This document shows, piece by piece, positions 36,641 to 45,445 of a stretch of 64,000 nt of DNA; position 1 is the first letter of the stretch; each line of letters begins with the position of its first letter. Source of the stretch: Limimaricola pyoseonensis (GTDB lineage Bacteria; Pseudomonadota; Alphaproteobacteria; Rhodobacterales; Rhodobacteraceae); the NCBI RefSeq assembly GCF_900102015.1, contig NZ_FNAT01000008.1, positions 62,001-126,000 on the forward strand, read 5' to 3'. The notes under the pieces are model-generated. The model ran no database searches. It was not told where the DNA came from and saw only the letters and a list, made by a program, of their open reading frames with translations. The position numbers and the translations under genes were made by a program.

Positions 36641-37452
36641 GCGGCGGCATCGTGCTGATGTGCCACGAGGCGCCCTTCGGCCGGGCGATGGCGCGGGCGA
36701 TGGCGGCGCGCTTCGGCACGGAGCTGTCCGGCGTCATGGTGATCGACCGCCGGCCCGGGCGCCGGCAGCGGCTGGCGCGCTGGCTCGCCCGCTGGCGCCG
36801 CCCGGCGCTGGAGCGGCGGCTGGAGCGGGCCGAGCGGCGGCTGGCCGCGGCGGCGGCGCGCGACTTCGCCGCGCGGGCCGCGCCGCCGGAGGACTGGCCC
36901 GAGCGGGTGGCACTGCTGCGCACCGCCGACCCCAATGCCGAGCCGGGCCGCGACTGGCTCTCGGCGCTGGCGCCCGAGCTGCTGGTGGTCACCGGCGCGC
37001 CGATCCTGCGCCCCGCGCTCTTGGCGATCCCGACCGGCGGGGCGCTGAACCTGCATTCCTCGCTGCTGCCGGCCTATCGCGGCAGCCAGGCCGAGTTCTG
37101 GCAGGTGCTGGAGGGCGGCTGGGACAGCTGCGGGCTGAGCGTGCACATGATCGACGCCGGGGTCGACACCGGCGCGATCGTGCTGCAGCGGCCGCTCGCC
37201 GCCGGGCCGGGCGACAGCCCGCAGGCGCTGCGGATGCGCAACCTCCTGGCCGCGCTCGAGGCGGTGCCCGAGGCCGTGGCGCAGCTGCGCGAGGGCCGCG
37301 CCGTGCCGCGTCCGCAGCCGCCCGGCGCGCCGGCGCGGCGCGCGCGCGACCGCACGCCGGAACTCAGGGCGCGGCTCCTGCGCCAGATCGGGCATCCGGG
37401 TTTCACGGACGCGCCGCCCGAGCCGGCCGCCGCCGGGGCGCGGCCGGCATGA
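36637..37452 (+). CDS. Formyltransferase-fold protein, probable sugar N-formyltransferase
   Basis: This 271-residue protein has the 10-formyl-tetrahydrofolate formyltransferase fold. The catalytic triad N138-H140-D177 is visible in A-L-N-L-H-S-S-L-L-P-A-Y-R-G and D-A-G-V-D-T-G-A-I-V. It is shorter than methionyl-tRNA formyltransferase and lacks its C-terminal tRNA-binding domain, as expected for small-molecule or sugar formyltransferases. It overlaps the deacetylase upstream and the sulfotransferase downstream by 4 bp each. Formylation of a sugar amine freed by the PIG-L enzyme is the most economical reading. Confidence 0.85.
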   Translation: MSGGIVLMCHEAPFGRAMARAMAARFGTELSGVMVIDRRPGRRQRLARWLARWRRPALERRLERAERRLAAAAARDFAARAAPPEDWPERVALLRTADPNAEPGRDWLSALAPELLVVTGAPILRPALLAIPTGGALNLHSSLLPAYRGSQAEFWQVLEGGWDSCGLSVHMIDAGVDTGAIVLQRPLAAGPGDSPQALRMRNLLAALEAVPEAVAQLREGRAVPRPQPPGAPARRARDRTPELRARLLRQIGHPGFTDAPPEPAAAGARPA

Positions 37453-38408
37453 GGCGGGCGTTGCGCCAAAGGGCGATCGCCGCGACGCTGCGGATGCGCG
37501 GCTTCGCGCCGGAACAGGCACTGCTCCTGTCCTGCGACCCGCGCAGCGGCTCGACCTGGCTCAGCGAACTTCTGGTCGCCGCCGCGCCGAGCGCGGTGAT
37601 CTGGGAGCCGTTCCACCTCGATTCCGCGCCGCGGGTGCGCGAGGCGGGCTTCGCCTGGCGGCAGGTGATCCCGGCCGAGGCCGACTGGCCCGAGGCCGAG
37701 GCGCTGGTGCGCGACATCCTGTCGGGCCGCTGCATCAACGACTGGACCTCCTGGGCCAGCAGCTTCGGCGAGTTCCTTGCCGCCGAGCGGCTGGTGGTGA
37801 AATGCTGCCGCGCCAACGGCTTTTTGCCCTGGATGCTGCGGCGCATCGCGTTCCGGCGCCGGCCGATCCACTTCCTGCGTCACCCCTTCGCGATCGCCGC
37901 CTCGCAGATCCGGATGGGCAATTTCGGCACCGACGGCATGGCCGCCGATCTCGAGCGCGGCCCCTTCGCCGCCGACTTCGTCGAAAGCGCCGCCTATATC
38001 CGCGGTCTCGAGACCGACGAGGAACGGATCGTGGCGATGTGGTGCCGGGTGCAGGGCCCGGCGCTGCGCGACCCGGTCACCGCCGAGAAGGCGGTGCGCC
38101 TGCATTACGAGACGATGACGCTCGACCCGGCGGCCGAGATCGGCCGGCTCTTCGCCGCCTGGGGCGAGCCGGTGCCGGAGCCGGTGCTGTCGCGGGTGCG
38201 CCGCGCCAGCCGGATGACCGAGGATGCCAGCCTGCTCGACGCGCCGGAGGCGCAGGTCGGCAAGTGGCAGACGCATTTCACCGACCGGCAGGTGGCGCGG
38301 ATGGGCCGGGTGCTGCGCGATTTCGACATCGCGGCCTATGACGAGACGCCGCTGCCGCGGCGCTTGGAAAACTCGCCGGCCGCGCCCGCCGCGGCGAGCC
38401 CGGCATGA
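37449..38408 (+). CDS. PAPS-dependent sulfotransferase
   Basis: This 319-residue protein has a canonical 5'-phosphosulfate loop (C-D-P-R-S-G-S-T-W-L, residues 29-38). The 3'-phosphate site is F-L-R-H-P-F-A-I-A-A-S-Q. It is related to Sulfotransfer_1/3 enzymes such as those sulfating lipo-oligosaccharides and glycolipids. Overlaps of 4 bp on both sides place it in the deacetylase-formyltransferase operon, so it may O- or N-sulfate the same residue. It belongs to a different subfamily from the sulfotransferases at 22261 and 47697. Confidence 0.87.
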   Translation: MRRALRQRAIAATLRMRGFAPEQALLLSCDPRSGSTWLSELLVAAAPSAVIWEPFHLDSAPRVREAGFAWRQVIPAEADWPEAEALVRDILSGRCINDWTSWASSFGEFLAAERLVVKCCRANGFLPWMLRRIAFRRRPIHFLRHPFAIAASQIRMGNFGTDGMAADLERGPFAADFVESAAYIRGLETDEERIVAMWCRVQGPALRDPVTAEKAVRLHYETMTLDPAAEIGRLFAAWGEPVPEPVLSRVRRASRMTEDASLLDAPEAQVGKWQTHFTDRQVARMGRVLRDFDIAAYDETPLPRRLENSPAAPAAASPA

Positions 38409-39436
38409 CGCGCCAGGACGCGCCGCGCGAGGCGCTGCAGGAGATGACCCGAGACGCGCCCCGCGCCGCGATCGTGATCGCCGCCTACAACGCCGAAGCC
38501 ACGATCGGCCGGGCGGTGGGATCGGCGCTGGCCCAGACCCTGCCGGTCGAGGTGGTGGTGGTCGATGACGGCTCGACCGACGCCACGGTGGCGGCGGCGC
38601 GGGCCGCCGGCGGCGACCGGGTGCAGGTGCTGCGCCAGCCGCGCAATGCCGGGCCCGCGGCGGCGCGCAACCGCGCGATCGAGGCCAGCCGCGCCGACTG
38701 GATCGCGGTGCTCGACGCCGACGACCACATGGCGCCCGACCGCATCGCGCGGCTGCTCGAGGAGGCGGAGCGCGACCGGCTCGATTTTCTCGCCGACGAC
38801 ATCTACCGGGTCGAGCAGGCGCAGCCCGAGGCCACCGGCAACCGGCTCTGGAGCCGCGAGGATTTCGGCCGGCTCGAGCTGAGCTTCTGCGATTTCGTCG
38901 CCGGCAACCGGCACAACCGCTTCGGCCGACGCGGCGAGCTGGGCTTCGTCAAGCCCCTGATGCGGCGCGGCTTTCTCGACGCGATCGGGCTGCGATACGA
39001 CCCGGATCTGCGGCTGGGGGAGGACTACCTGCTCTATGCCACGGCCTTGGCGGCGGGCGCGCGGTTCCGTCTGGTCGACCCGCGCGGCTACTTCGCCGTG
39101 GCGCGGCCGGGCTCGCTCAGCGCGCGGCACAGCACCCGCGATCTCGGCGCGATCCTCGCCGCCGACATGGCGCTGGCGCGCCGCCCCGGCCTCGGCCGGG
39201 CCGAGCGGTCGGTGCTGCGCCGCCATGCCGGCGACATCCGCAAGGAATGGGCCTGGCGGCGGCTGATCGACGCGGTGCGCGCGCGCGACGCCGCGGCGAT
39301 CGCGCGTCTGGGGCGCGAGCCGCCGGCGGTGCTGTGGTCGCTGGCCGGCAAGCTGGCCGAGCAGGCGCGGCTCAGATCGGCCCGGCGGCTGCGCGCACGC
39401 GGCTGGGATCGCGGTCAAGAGCCGCCTCGACCATAG
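38405..39436 (+). CDS. Family 2 glycosyltransferase
   Basis: This 343-residue GT-A enzyme starts A-I-V-I-A-A-Y-N-A-E-A-T-I-G. Acidic motifs are V-V-D-D-G-S-T-D-A-T and V-L-D-A-D-D-H-M, and the base region is L-G-E-D-Y-L-L-Y. There is no membrane segment. It closes the five-gene operon. Its last 65 bp run antisense into the end of the convergent GT4 gene. Confidence 0.88.
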   Translation: MTRQDAPREALQEMTRDAPRAAIVIAAYNAEATIGRAVGSALAQTLPVEVVVVDDGSTDATVAAARAAGGDRVQVLRQPRNAGPAAARNRAIEASRADWIAVLDADDHMAPDRIARLLEEAERDRLDFLADDIYRVEQAQPEATGNRLWSREDFGRLELSFCDFVAGNRHNRFGRRGELGFVKPLMRRGFLDAIGLRYDPDLRLGEDYLLYATALAAGARFRLVDPRGYFAVARPGSLSARHSTRDLGAILAADMALARRPGLGRAERSVLRRHAGDIRKEWAWRRLIDAVRARDAAAIARLGREPPAVLWSLAGKLAEQARLRSARRLRARGWDRGQEPPRP

Positions 39437-40565
39437 CCCTGATCTCGGCCGGCCCCTCGACGAAGCGCGAGGCCGGCAGCTCGAGCAGCCGCCGGCTGTG
39501 CCGCTCGATCTCCTCGGGCGCCTGCAGCAGCCGCTCGATCAGCGCCGGCAGGCTGTCCTCGGCCGGATCGTCGAGCGCCCAGCCGGTGCCGTCGGCCATC
39601 AGCCTGCGGCCGGTCTCGGTGCCGGCCGGCGCGATCGCCGGCACGCCGTGATGGCCGCCCTCGTAGATGCGGTTGGGGATGAGCCAGTTCGAGTTGTGCC
39701 CCGCCGCGAACCAGTCGCCGGCCCAGACGAGGTCGAGCCCGCCATAGATCTGCGGCAGGTCGGTGGCGCCGGAATAGGGGCCGAAATAGATCATCCGGGT
39801 GTCGGCCAGCTCGGCCTCGAAGCGCGGGAAGACCGCGCGCGCCGGGTAGCCGTGCAGCCGCAGCTCCAGCCGCTCGCCGAAGCGCTCGGCCAGCGCCGCC
39901 ATCAGCTCGAAGCTGCGCCGGCAGCGCAGGTTGCCGACCCAGCCCAGCCGCAGGCGTCGTCCCTCGGGCCGCACCGGCGCGCTCGGGCGCGGCCCGGCCT
40001 CGGAAGCGATCAGCCGGTTCTCCATCAGCCAGCCGGTGTAGAGGCCGGGATGGTGCTGCGCGAAATAGGCGCTCTCGAATCGCGGCGAGGAATAGACGAG
40101 GAGCCGGCTGCGGCGCAGCAGCGCGCCTTCCAGCCCGCGCAGCCAGCGCGCCACCCGCCCCTCGCCGACCAGCAGGTCGTGGATGTCGAGGCATTCGTAG
40201 ACCACCGGCACGTCCAGCCGGTTGCGGTGGCGGAAGGCATGGGCGCAGGCCAGCATGTCGAGGTTGCGGGCGTAGATCAGGTCGATCTCGCCGAGCGCCG
40301 GGTGCCGCGCCGCGCCGAGCCGGGCGCTGCGCAGAAGCGGGCCGATCCGGCCGGCATAGGAGTTGTCGCGCGTCCGGCCGAGCGAGATCCAGTCGAAGCC
40401 GGTCTCGGCGGCAGTGCCGCGATAGGGCATGACGCCGATCACGTCGTAGCCGGCGCTGGCGAAGGCGCGGGCGCGCTTGCCCACCGTCGGCTCCTGCGCG
40501 TTGTGGCCGAAGAAGGCGATGCGCAGCGGCCGGTCCCGCCGCGACGGGGCGCGCGAGATGATCAC
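39372..40565 (-). CDS. GT-B glycosyltransferase (GT4-like)
   Basis: This protein has 397 residues from a GTG at 40565. The N-lobe start is R-I-A-F-F-G-H-N-A-Q-E-P-T-V-G-K-R-A-R-A-F. The C-lobe motif is E-G-G-H-H-G-V-P-A-I-A-P-A-G-T-E-T-G. The initiation site has no good ribosome site, so an upstream GTG/ATG cannot be excluded. Convergent with the GT2 gene and sharing 65 bp of coding sequence with it. Forms a pair with the GT2 gene 61 bp upstream. Confidence 0.83.
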   Translation of the reverse strand: MIISRAPSRRDRPLRIAFFGHNAQEPTVGKRARAFASAGYDVIGVMPYRGTAAETGFDWISLGRTRDNSYAGRIGPLLRSARLGAARHPALGEIDLIYARNLDMLACAHAFRHRNRLDVPVVYECLDIHDLLVGEGRVARWLRGLEGALLRRSRLLVYSSPRFESAYFAQHHPGLYTGWLMENRLIASEAGPRPSAPVRPEGRRLRLGWVGNLRCRRSFELMAALAERFGERLELRLHGYPARAVFPRFEAELADTRMIYFGPYSGATDLPQIYGGLDLVWAGDWFAAGHNSNWLIPNRIYEGGHHGVPAIAPAGTETGRRLMADGTGWALDDPAEDSLPALIERLLQAPEEIERHSRRLLELPASRFVEGPAEIRAMVEAALDRDPSRVRAAAGPI

Positions 40566-40626
40566 GGCGCCGGACCCGGGCGGAGCCCGGGGCGGGGGCA
40601 GGGGCGGAGGCAGGGGCCGGGCGCGG

Positions 40627-41814
40627 CTACCACCGGTAGGCCTCGACCGGCAGGGCACGGCGTTCGTGCAGGGCGGGGCCGGCGCCCGGCGGGCGCAGCG
40701 GCAGGCCGGCGGCGGCGAGGATGCGGCCGAGCCGCAGCATCTCGGCCCGGTCGCGCCGGTGCCAGGCGCGGCGCAGCGACCACAGCAGGCCGCGGCCCAG
40801 ACCGGCCGCGATCTGGCGCCCGGCCCGGCCTTGGCGGGCCAGCGCGGCGAGGCGGCGGCGTTCGGGCGCGCTCAGCACCACGCCGTGCTTGCCCGAGACG
40901 GCGCGGCGGCAGATCGCCAGCTCGGCGGCGGCGAGCGGGGCGTCGGGCGCGATGCGGGCGGCGGCCTCGAGATCGTCGAAGGCGTGGCCCCAGTCGTTGC
41001 GCCGGGCATAGACCGCGCCGCGCTGCAGCCGCGCGGCGCGGGCGCGCCATTCCGGCTCGGCCTCGAACATCGCCTCGAACAGCGACAGCGGCAGGCCGGG
41101 GCGCAGCCCCTCGAACACCACCCGGTCCTGCGCCGCCCAGACCGCCTCGGAGGCGGAGGCGGCGTGGCGCCGTGCCGCCGGGCCGCGCGCGCCGTCATGC
41201 TTGCGCTGCAGGAAGACCACCTCCTCGCTCATCGCGACGGGGTAGCGCGCGGCCAGCCGCACGATCATGTCGTAATCGATCGAGCGGGCGAGGTCGGCGC
41301 GGAACGGGCCGACCCGGTCGTAGCAGTCGCGCCGCACCAGCGTCGCGTTCTGGAACAGGAAGATGTCCTCGAGCAGATGGCGCAGCACCGAGCCCTGCGC
41401 GAGGTCCGGCCAGTAGCCGGCATCGGTGATCTCGCGGCCGCCGGGGCCGTCGCGGAAGCGGTTGTAGCCGGCGCCCGCGAGGCCAATGCCCGGGTCGGCG
41501 TCGAGCATCCCCGCCAGCCGCTCGGCCGCCTGCGGCAGCGCGATGTCGTCGTCGTCGCAGATCCAGATGTAGTCGCCCCGCGCCTCGGCCAGGGCGCGGT
41601 TCAGCGCCGCCGACTTGCCGGCATTGGCGGCGGCGAAGTAGCGCAGCCGCGGCTCGGCGATTTCGGCCACTTCCTCGGCGGTGCCGTCGCTCGATCCGTC
41701 GTCCCAGACGATGATCTCGCGCACCGGCCGGGTCTGGGCCTGCACGGACTCGATCGCCTCGCGCAGATACCCTCTGCGATTGTAGGTGGGGATGATGACC
41801 GAGATGTCTGGCAC
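40627..41814 (-). CDS. Family 2 glycosyltransferase with C-terminal helical extension
   Basis: This 395-residue protein has a GTG start. The GT-A domain is at residues 1-230: I-S-V-I-I-P-T-Y-N-R-R-G-Y-L, W-D-D-G-S-S-D-G-T and the metal site C-D-D-D-D-I. A C-terminal, Ala/Arg-rich helical region follows (A-F-D-D-L-E-A-A-A-R-I...), which looks like a TPR-type or membrane-associating extension. It is divergent from the sulfotransferase at 42117 across a 300-bp A/T-richer gap. Confidence 0.86.
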   Translation of the reverse strand: MPDISVIIPTYNRRGYLREAIESVQAQTRPVREIIVWDDGSSDGTAEEVAEIAEPRLRYFAAANAGKSAALNRALAEARGDYIWICDDDDIALPQAAERLAGMLDADPGIGLAGAGYNRFRDGPGGREITDAGYWPDLAQGSVLRHLLEDIFLFQNATLVRRDCYDRVGPFRADLARSIDYDMIVRLAARYPVAMSEEVVFLQRKHDGARGPAARRHAASASEAVWAAQDRVVFEGLRPGLPLSLFEAMFEAEPEWRARAARLQRGAVYARRNDWGHAFDDLEAAARIAPDAPLAAAELAICRRAVSGKHGVVLSAPERRRLAALARQGRAGRQIAAGLGRGLLWSLRRAWHRRDRAEMLRLGRILAAAGLPLRPPGAGPALHERRALPVEAYRW

Positions 41815-42116
41815 CGGGCGTCCGATCCTTCAATTGGTCCTGGACCCACTATTCCGACAATCCGGGCGCCTGTCCATTGGCGCCGCGTCGTCACGGAATT
41901 AACTGGCAATTTATGCTCGCCTCAAAGTGGTAATTCGCCAAATCAATACTTTGGTTAGGTCCTAGCGCGTTCGAACGAGTTGTCGATCTAGCCCACCCGG
42001 TGTATTCTCATTTCCGGACCTTGATTTACGCTTCGTGTTTACCGATGCGCCGGAACGGTCCCGCCGGCGTGGTTTTTTGGGTACGGGTGCGCGTGATCCA
42101 ACCTGTTGTTCAGCCA
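41815..42116. promoter_or_regulatory. A/T-richer divergent intergenic region
   Basis: This 302-bp region lies between a minus-strand GT2 gene and a plus-strand sulfotransferase gene. GC content is visibly lower from about 41895 to 42070. Two GGCGCC hexamers 8 bases apart lie at about 41857-41884. A GTG at 42093 is an alternative start for the sulfotransferase. No gene is evident. It probably holds promoters for both operons, including the co-polymerase/exoF operon. Confidence 0.45.
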
Positions 42117-43088
42117 ATGGCAGAATCCGGCGGCGCCGCGGGGCGCAGCGCCGCCCGTCGCTATCCCGATTTCATCATCGGCGGCGCGCCGAAATGCGGC
42201 ACGACCTCGCTGCATTTCATCCTCGATCAGCATCCGCAGATCGCCCTGCCGCATGACGAGGTGCATTTTTTCGACGCCGACGATCCGCTCGCCCATCCCG
42301 ATTTCCTGCACGTCGAGGGCGACCGGCTGCGCTGGTACGATCCGCGCCCGGACCCGGGCCAGAACCTCGACTGGTACGCCGATCGCTTCCCCTCGGGGGC
42401 CGCGATCCTGGGCGAGGATTCCACAACCTATCTGATGAGCGAGGTCGCCGCGACGCGGATCGCGGCGTTGCTGCCGCGGGTCAAGCTGATCTTCATGCTG
42501 CGCCACCCGGTCGACCGGGCCTATTCGCAGTATTGGCACCTGATGAAGACCTCGCGCGTCACCGTCGGCTTCGAGCAGGCGATCACGCGCTTTCCGCACA
42601 TCCTGATGGGCTCGAGCTACCTGTCGGGGCTGCGCCGCTTCCAGTCGGCGCTCGGGCCCGACCGGGTGATGGTGCTCTTGTTCGAGGAATTCCGCCGCGA
42701 CATGCAGGCCAGCCTCGACGCGGTCACCGGCTTTCTCGACGCCGCGCCGATCACGGTCGACCCCGAGCGCAGCTGGTTCAACCGCACCCGCTACCCGGCC
42801 AACCCGGCGCTGATGCGCCAGGCCAACCGGATCGGCCGGCACCTCGTGGCCGGGCGCTACCGGCGGCACATGGGCGGGCCGGCCGGGCTGGGCCGCCGGG
42901 TCGAGACCAAGCTGCATCACTGGTGGTTCGCCCATCTCAATCCCCGGCTGATGACCGCGCCGCGCCCGCCGGCGATGCGCGACGACACCCGCGCCTATCT
43001 CGAGCAGCACCTCTCGGCCCGCAATGCCGGGCTCTCGGCCCTGCTCGACCGCGATCTCGCCGCGCTGTGGCCCGGCATGCGCTGCTGA
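42117..43088 (+). CDS. Sulfotransferase (heparan N-sulfotransferase-like family)
   Basis: This protein has 323 residues from ATG 42117. The 5'-phosphosulfate loop is I-I-G-G-A-P-K-C-G-T-T-S-L. An acidic/His motif H-D-E-V-H-F-F-D follows, and the 3'-phosphate site is F-M-L-R-H-P-V-D-R-A-Y-S-Q-Y-W-H. The K-C-G-T-T-S/R-H-P...R-A-Y-S pattern and the H-x-E-x-H-F-F segment are those of heparan sulfate sulfotransferase-type enzymes (Sulfotransfer_1). Together with the PIG-L deacetylase in the cluster this recalls N-deacetylase/N-sulfotransferase chemistry. It precedes the co-polymerase gene by 62 bp. Confidence 0.88.
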   Translation: MAESGGAAGRSAARRYPDFIIGGAPKCGTTSLHFILDQHPQIALPHDEVHFFDADDPLAHPDFLHVEGDRLRWYDPRPDPGQNLDWYADRFPSGAAILGEDSTTYLMSEVAATRIAALLPRVKLIFMLRHPVDRAYSQYWHLMKTSRVTVGFEQAITRFPHILMGSSYLSGLRRFQSALGPDRVMVLLFEEFRRDMQASLDAVTGFLDAAPITVDPERSWFNRTRYPANPALMRQANRIGRHLVAGRYRRHMGGPAGLGRRVETKLHHWWFAHLNPRLMTAPRPPAMRDDTRAYLEQHLSARNAGLSALLDRDLAALWPGMRC

Positions 43089-43150
43089 CGGCGGCGCCCC
43101 TCAACCGGCCCGGGGCATGCGGCCCCGGCCACAGGACGGAGCTGGACGAC

Positions 43151-45445
43151 GTGAACAGACAATCTGGCGCCTTTGGTTTCCTTGTCGACGACCCGGTGGA
43201 TTTCCGCCCGCGCGAGGGCGGGTCGGGCCTGTCCGAGATCCTGCTCTTCCTGCGCCGGCGCTGGCTGATGATGGCGGCGGTGGTCGCGGCGATGATGGTC
43301 GGAGCCGGGTTCATGCTGGTCACCATCAAGCCGAGCTACACCGCCACGGCCGAGCTGACCCTGATCGACCCGCGACAGGGCACCACGCCGATCGCCGACC
43401 TGCTGACCGGCGTGCCGCTGAGCCGGCAGCTGGTCGAGCAGGAGATCACCACGATGCGGTCCAAGGCCTTCATGATCGAGGTAGTCAAGAGCGTCGACTT
43501 GCCGCCCGACTCGCCGATCTGGCAGGCCGAGCTGGACCCGCTGCCGGTGCGCCTGGTGCGCGACCTGAAGGCCGCCATCACGCGGCTGGTGCAGCAGGAC
43601 ACGCCGGCCGCCACGGCGCCCGACGGCACCGCCCTCGACGGCGCGGCCGACCCCGCGGCGCAGGCCGGCGACGCGCCGCCGCCGACGCCGGAGGCGCTGC
43701 AGGACCCGGCCTTCGAGCTCCTGGCCGAGGACCTGCGCCAGCACGGGCCGGCCGCCGACCTGATCGCCGGCCGACTGCAGATCGCGCAGCGCGGCAACGG
43801 CTTCGTGATCGCGGTCTCGGCGCAGTCGACCGACCCGGTCGCCGCCGCCAAGCTCGCCAACGCCACCGCCGGCGCCTATCCGGGCTTCAGCCTCGGCATC
43901 AAGGGCGAGGCGATCGAGGAGCAGGTGCAGCTGCTCAGCGACCGGGTCGAGGCGCTCGGCGCCGACGTGCAGCGCGCCGAGACCGCGGTGGTCGATTACG
44001 GCGAGAGCGTGATGGGCGCCGATGACGGCGAGCGGCTGTCGCAGCAGATCGCCGAGCTGAACCGCCGGCTGATCGACGCCGAGGCCGACATCCTGCGCGC
44101 CGAGGCGCAGCACGCGAAGGTGCTCGAGGCGGTCTCGCGCGACGGGCCGGTGGCCGCGGCGGCGGTGCTGACCTCGCCGATCCTCGGCCAGCTCAGGGCC
44201 GAGCTGTCGCGGCTCCGGATCGAGCGCAGCCGCGCCGGCGCGCAGTTCGGCGCCGACAGCCCGCAGGTCGGCGCCATCGACGCGGTGATCGCGCGGCTCG
44301 ACGAGGAGATCGGGCTCGAAACCAACCGCATCGTCGCGCAGCTCGATTCGGAGGCCCGCGTGGCGCGCAGCATCGCCGCCTCGATCGACGCCGAGATCGC
44401 CGCGCTCGAGACCCAGCTCTCGGCCAGCACCCGCAGCATGGTCGAGCTGGGCAACCTGCGCCGCATCGCCGACGCCAACCGCGTCGCCTACGAGCAGTTC
44501 CTGCGGCTGGCCACCGAATCGGCGCAGTACAAGGCGCTGCAGCAGCCGACGATCCGCCTGCTCTCCTATGCCGAGGTGCCGCAGAACCCGAGCGCGCCGC
44601 GCTACCTGGTGCTGCTGGCCGGCGCCGGCCTCGCGGGCCTGGCGCTGGCGGTCGGGCTGGCTCTGGCGGCCGAGGCGATGAACAACCGCGTCGTGACCGC
44701 GGGCCAGCTGCGCGGGCTCTCGGGCCTGCCGGTGATCGGCAGCTTCGGCCGGCTCGGGGCGCTGTCGCGCCGCCGGATCGAGCCGGTCCTGACCGGCGCC
44801 GCCGCGCCGCGCGGCCGGGCGCAGCACCGGCTGCTGGCCGAGGGCCAGCAGGTCGCGACCTTCCTGTCGAGCTCGTTCGACCGCGCGCGCGCCACGATCT
44901 GCGTCACCTCCGCCGTGGCCGGCGAGGGGCGCAGCGTCACCGCGCTGCTGCTGGCGCGCGCCTTCGCGCGCAAGGGCGAATCGGTGCTGCTGATCGAGGC
45001 GGATGGCAGCACGCCGGGCCCGGCCGTGCCGCCGCCCGAGGCCGACCCCGAGCTGAGCGCGCCGATCGTCGCCACCCGCGCCGGCTTCGACCGGCTGGCG
45101 CTGAGCGAGCTGGTCTCGGCCGATGCCAGCGCCCTGTCGGAGCGCTGGAAGGCGACGCTGATTGAGAATCTCGCCCGCGACTACCAGTACATCGTGATCG
45201 ACGCCGCGCCGGCGCTGGCCTCCAGCGGCGGCCTCGGCTTCGTCAACGAGGCCGACGCGATCGTGGTGGCGACGCGCTGGAACGCCACCGCCCGGCAGGC
45301 GGTGGAGGGCTGCGTGCAGCGTCTGCGCGACCTGCATGCCAAGAACATCTACATGGTGCTGACGATGGTGAACCGCCGGGCGGAACGCAAATACGAGTAT
45401 CGCGGCTTTGCCCGCACCCTCAAGACCCGCCGGGTGGCGGCATGA
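43151..45445 (+). CDS. Wzz/Wzc-type polysaccharide co-polymerase with degenerate tyrosine-kinase domain
   Basis: This 764-residue inner-membrane protein controls chain length and export, the equivalent of ExoP. It starts GTG. TM1 is near residues 35-55 (W-L-M-M-A-A-V-V-A-A-M-M-V). A Wzz periplasmic domain with long coiled-coil stretches follows (about 250-460), then TM2 (L-V-L-L-A-G-A-G-L-A-G-L-A-L-A) and a cytoplasmic P-loop domain. The P-loop domain departs from working BY-kinases: Walker A is G591-E-G-R-S-V (Lys replaced by Arg, Thr by Val) and Walker A' is L-I-E-A-D-G (Asp to Glu, Arg lost). Only Walker B (V-I-D-A-A-P) is intact, and the tail has few tyrosines (K-Y-E-Y). It overlaps exoF by 4 bp. 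Confidence 0.87.
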   Translation: MNRQSGAFGFLVDDPVDFRPREGGSGLSEILLFLRRRWLMMAAVVAAMMVGAGFMLVTIKPSYTATAELTLIDPRQGTTPIADLLTGVPLSRQLVEQEITTMRSKAFMIEVVKSVDLPPDSPIWQAELDPLPVRLVRDLKAAITRLVQQDTPAATAPDGTALDGAADPAAQAGDAPPPTPEALQDPAFELLAEDLRQHGPAADLIAGRLQIAQRGNGFVIAVSAQSTDPVAAAKLANATAGAYPGFSLGIKGEAIEEQVQLLSDRVEALGADVQRAETAVVDYGESVMGADDGERLSQQIAELNRRLIDAEADILRAEAQHAKVLEAVSRDGPVAAAAVLTSPILGQLRAELSRLRIERSRAGAQFGADSPQVGAIDAVIARLDEEIGLETNRIVAQLDSEARVARSIAASIDAEIAALETQLSASTRSMVELGNLRRIADANRVAYEQFLRLATESAQYKALQQPTIRLLSYAEVPQNPSAPRYLVLLAGAGLAGLALAVGLALAAEAMNNRVVTAGQLRGLSGLPVIGSFGRLGALSRRRIEPVLTGAAAPRGRAQHRLLAEGQQVATFLSSSFDRARATICVTSAVAGEGRSVTALLLARAFARKGESVLLIEADGSTPGPAVPPPEADPELSAPIVATRAGFDRLALSELVSADASALSERWKATLIENLARDYQYIVIDAAPALASSGGLGFVNEADAIVVATRWNATARQAVEGCVQRLRDLHAKNIYMVLTMVNRRAERKYEYRGFARTLKTRRVAA

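Noticed and set aside
41904-41916. TGG...GC element resembling a sigma-54 promoter
   Set aside because: Only 8 bases separate GG and GC, whereas sigma-54 promoters need 10.
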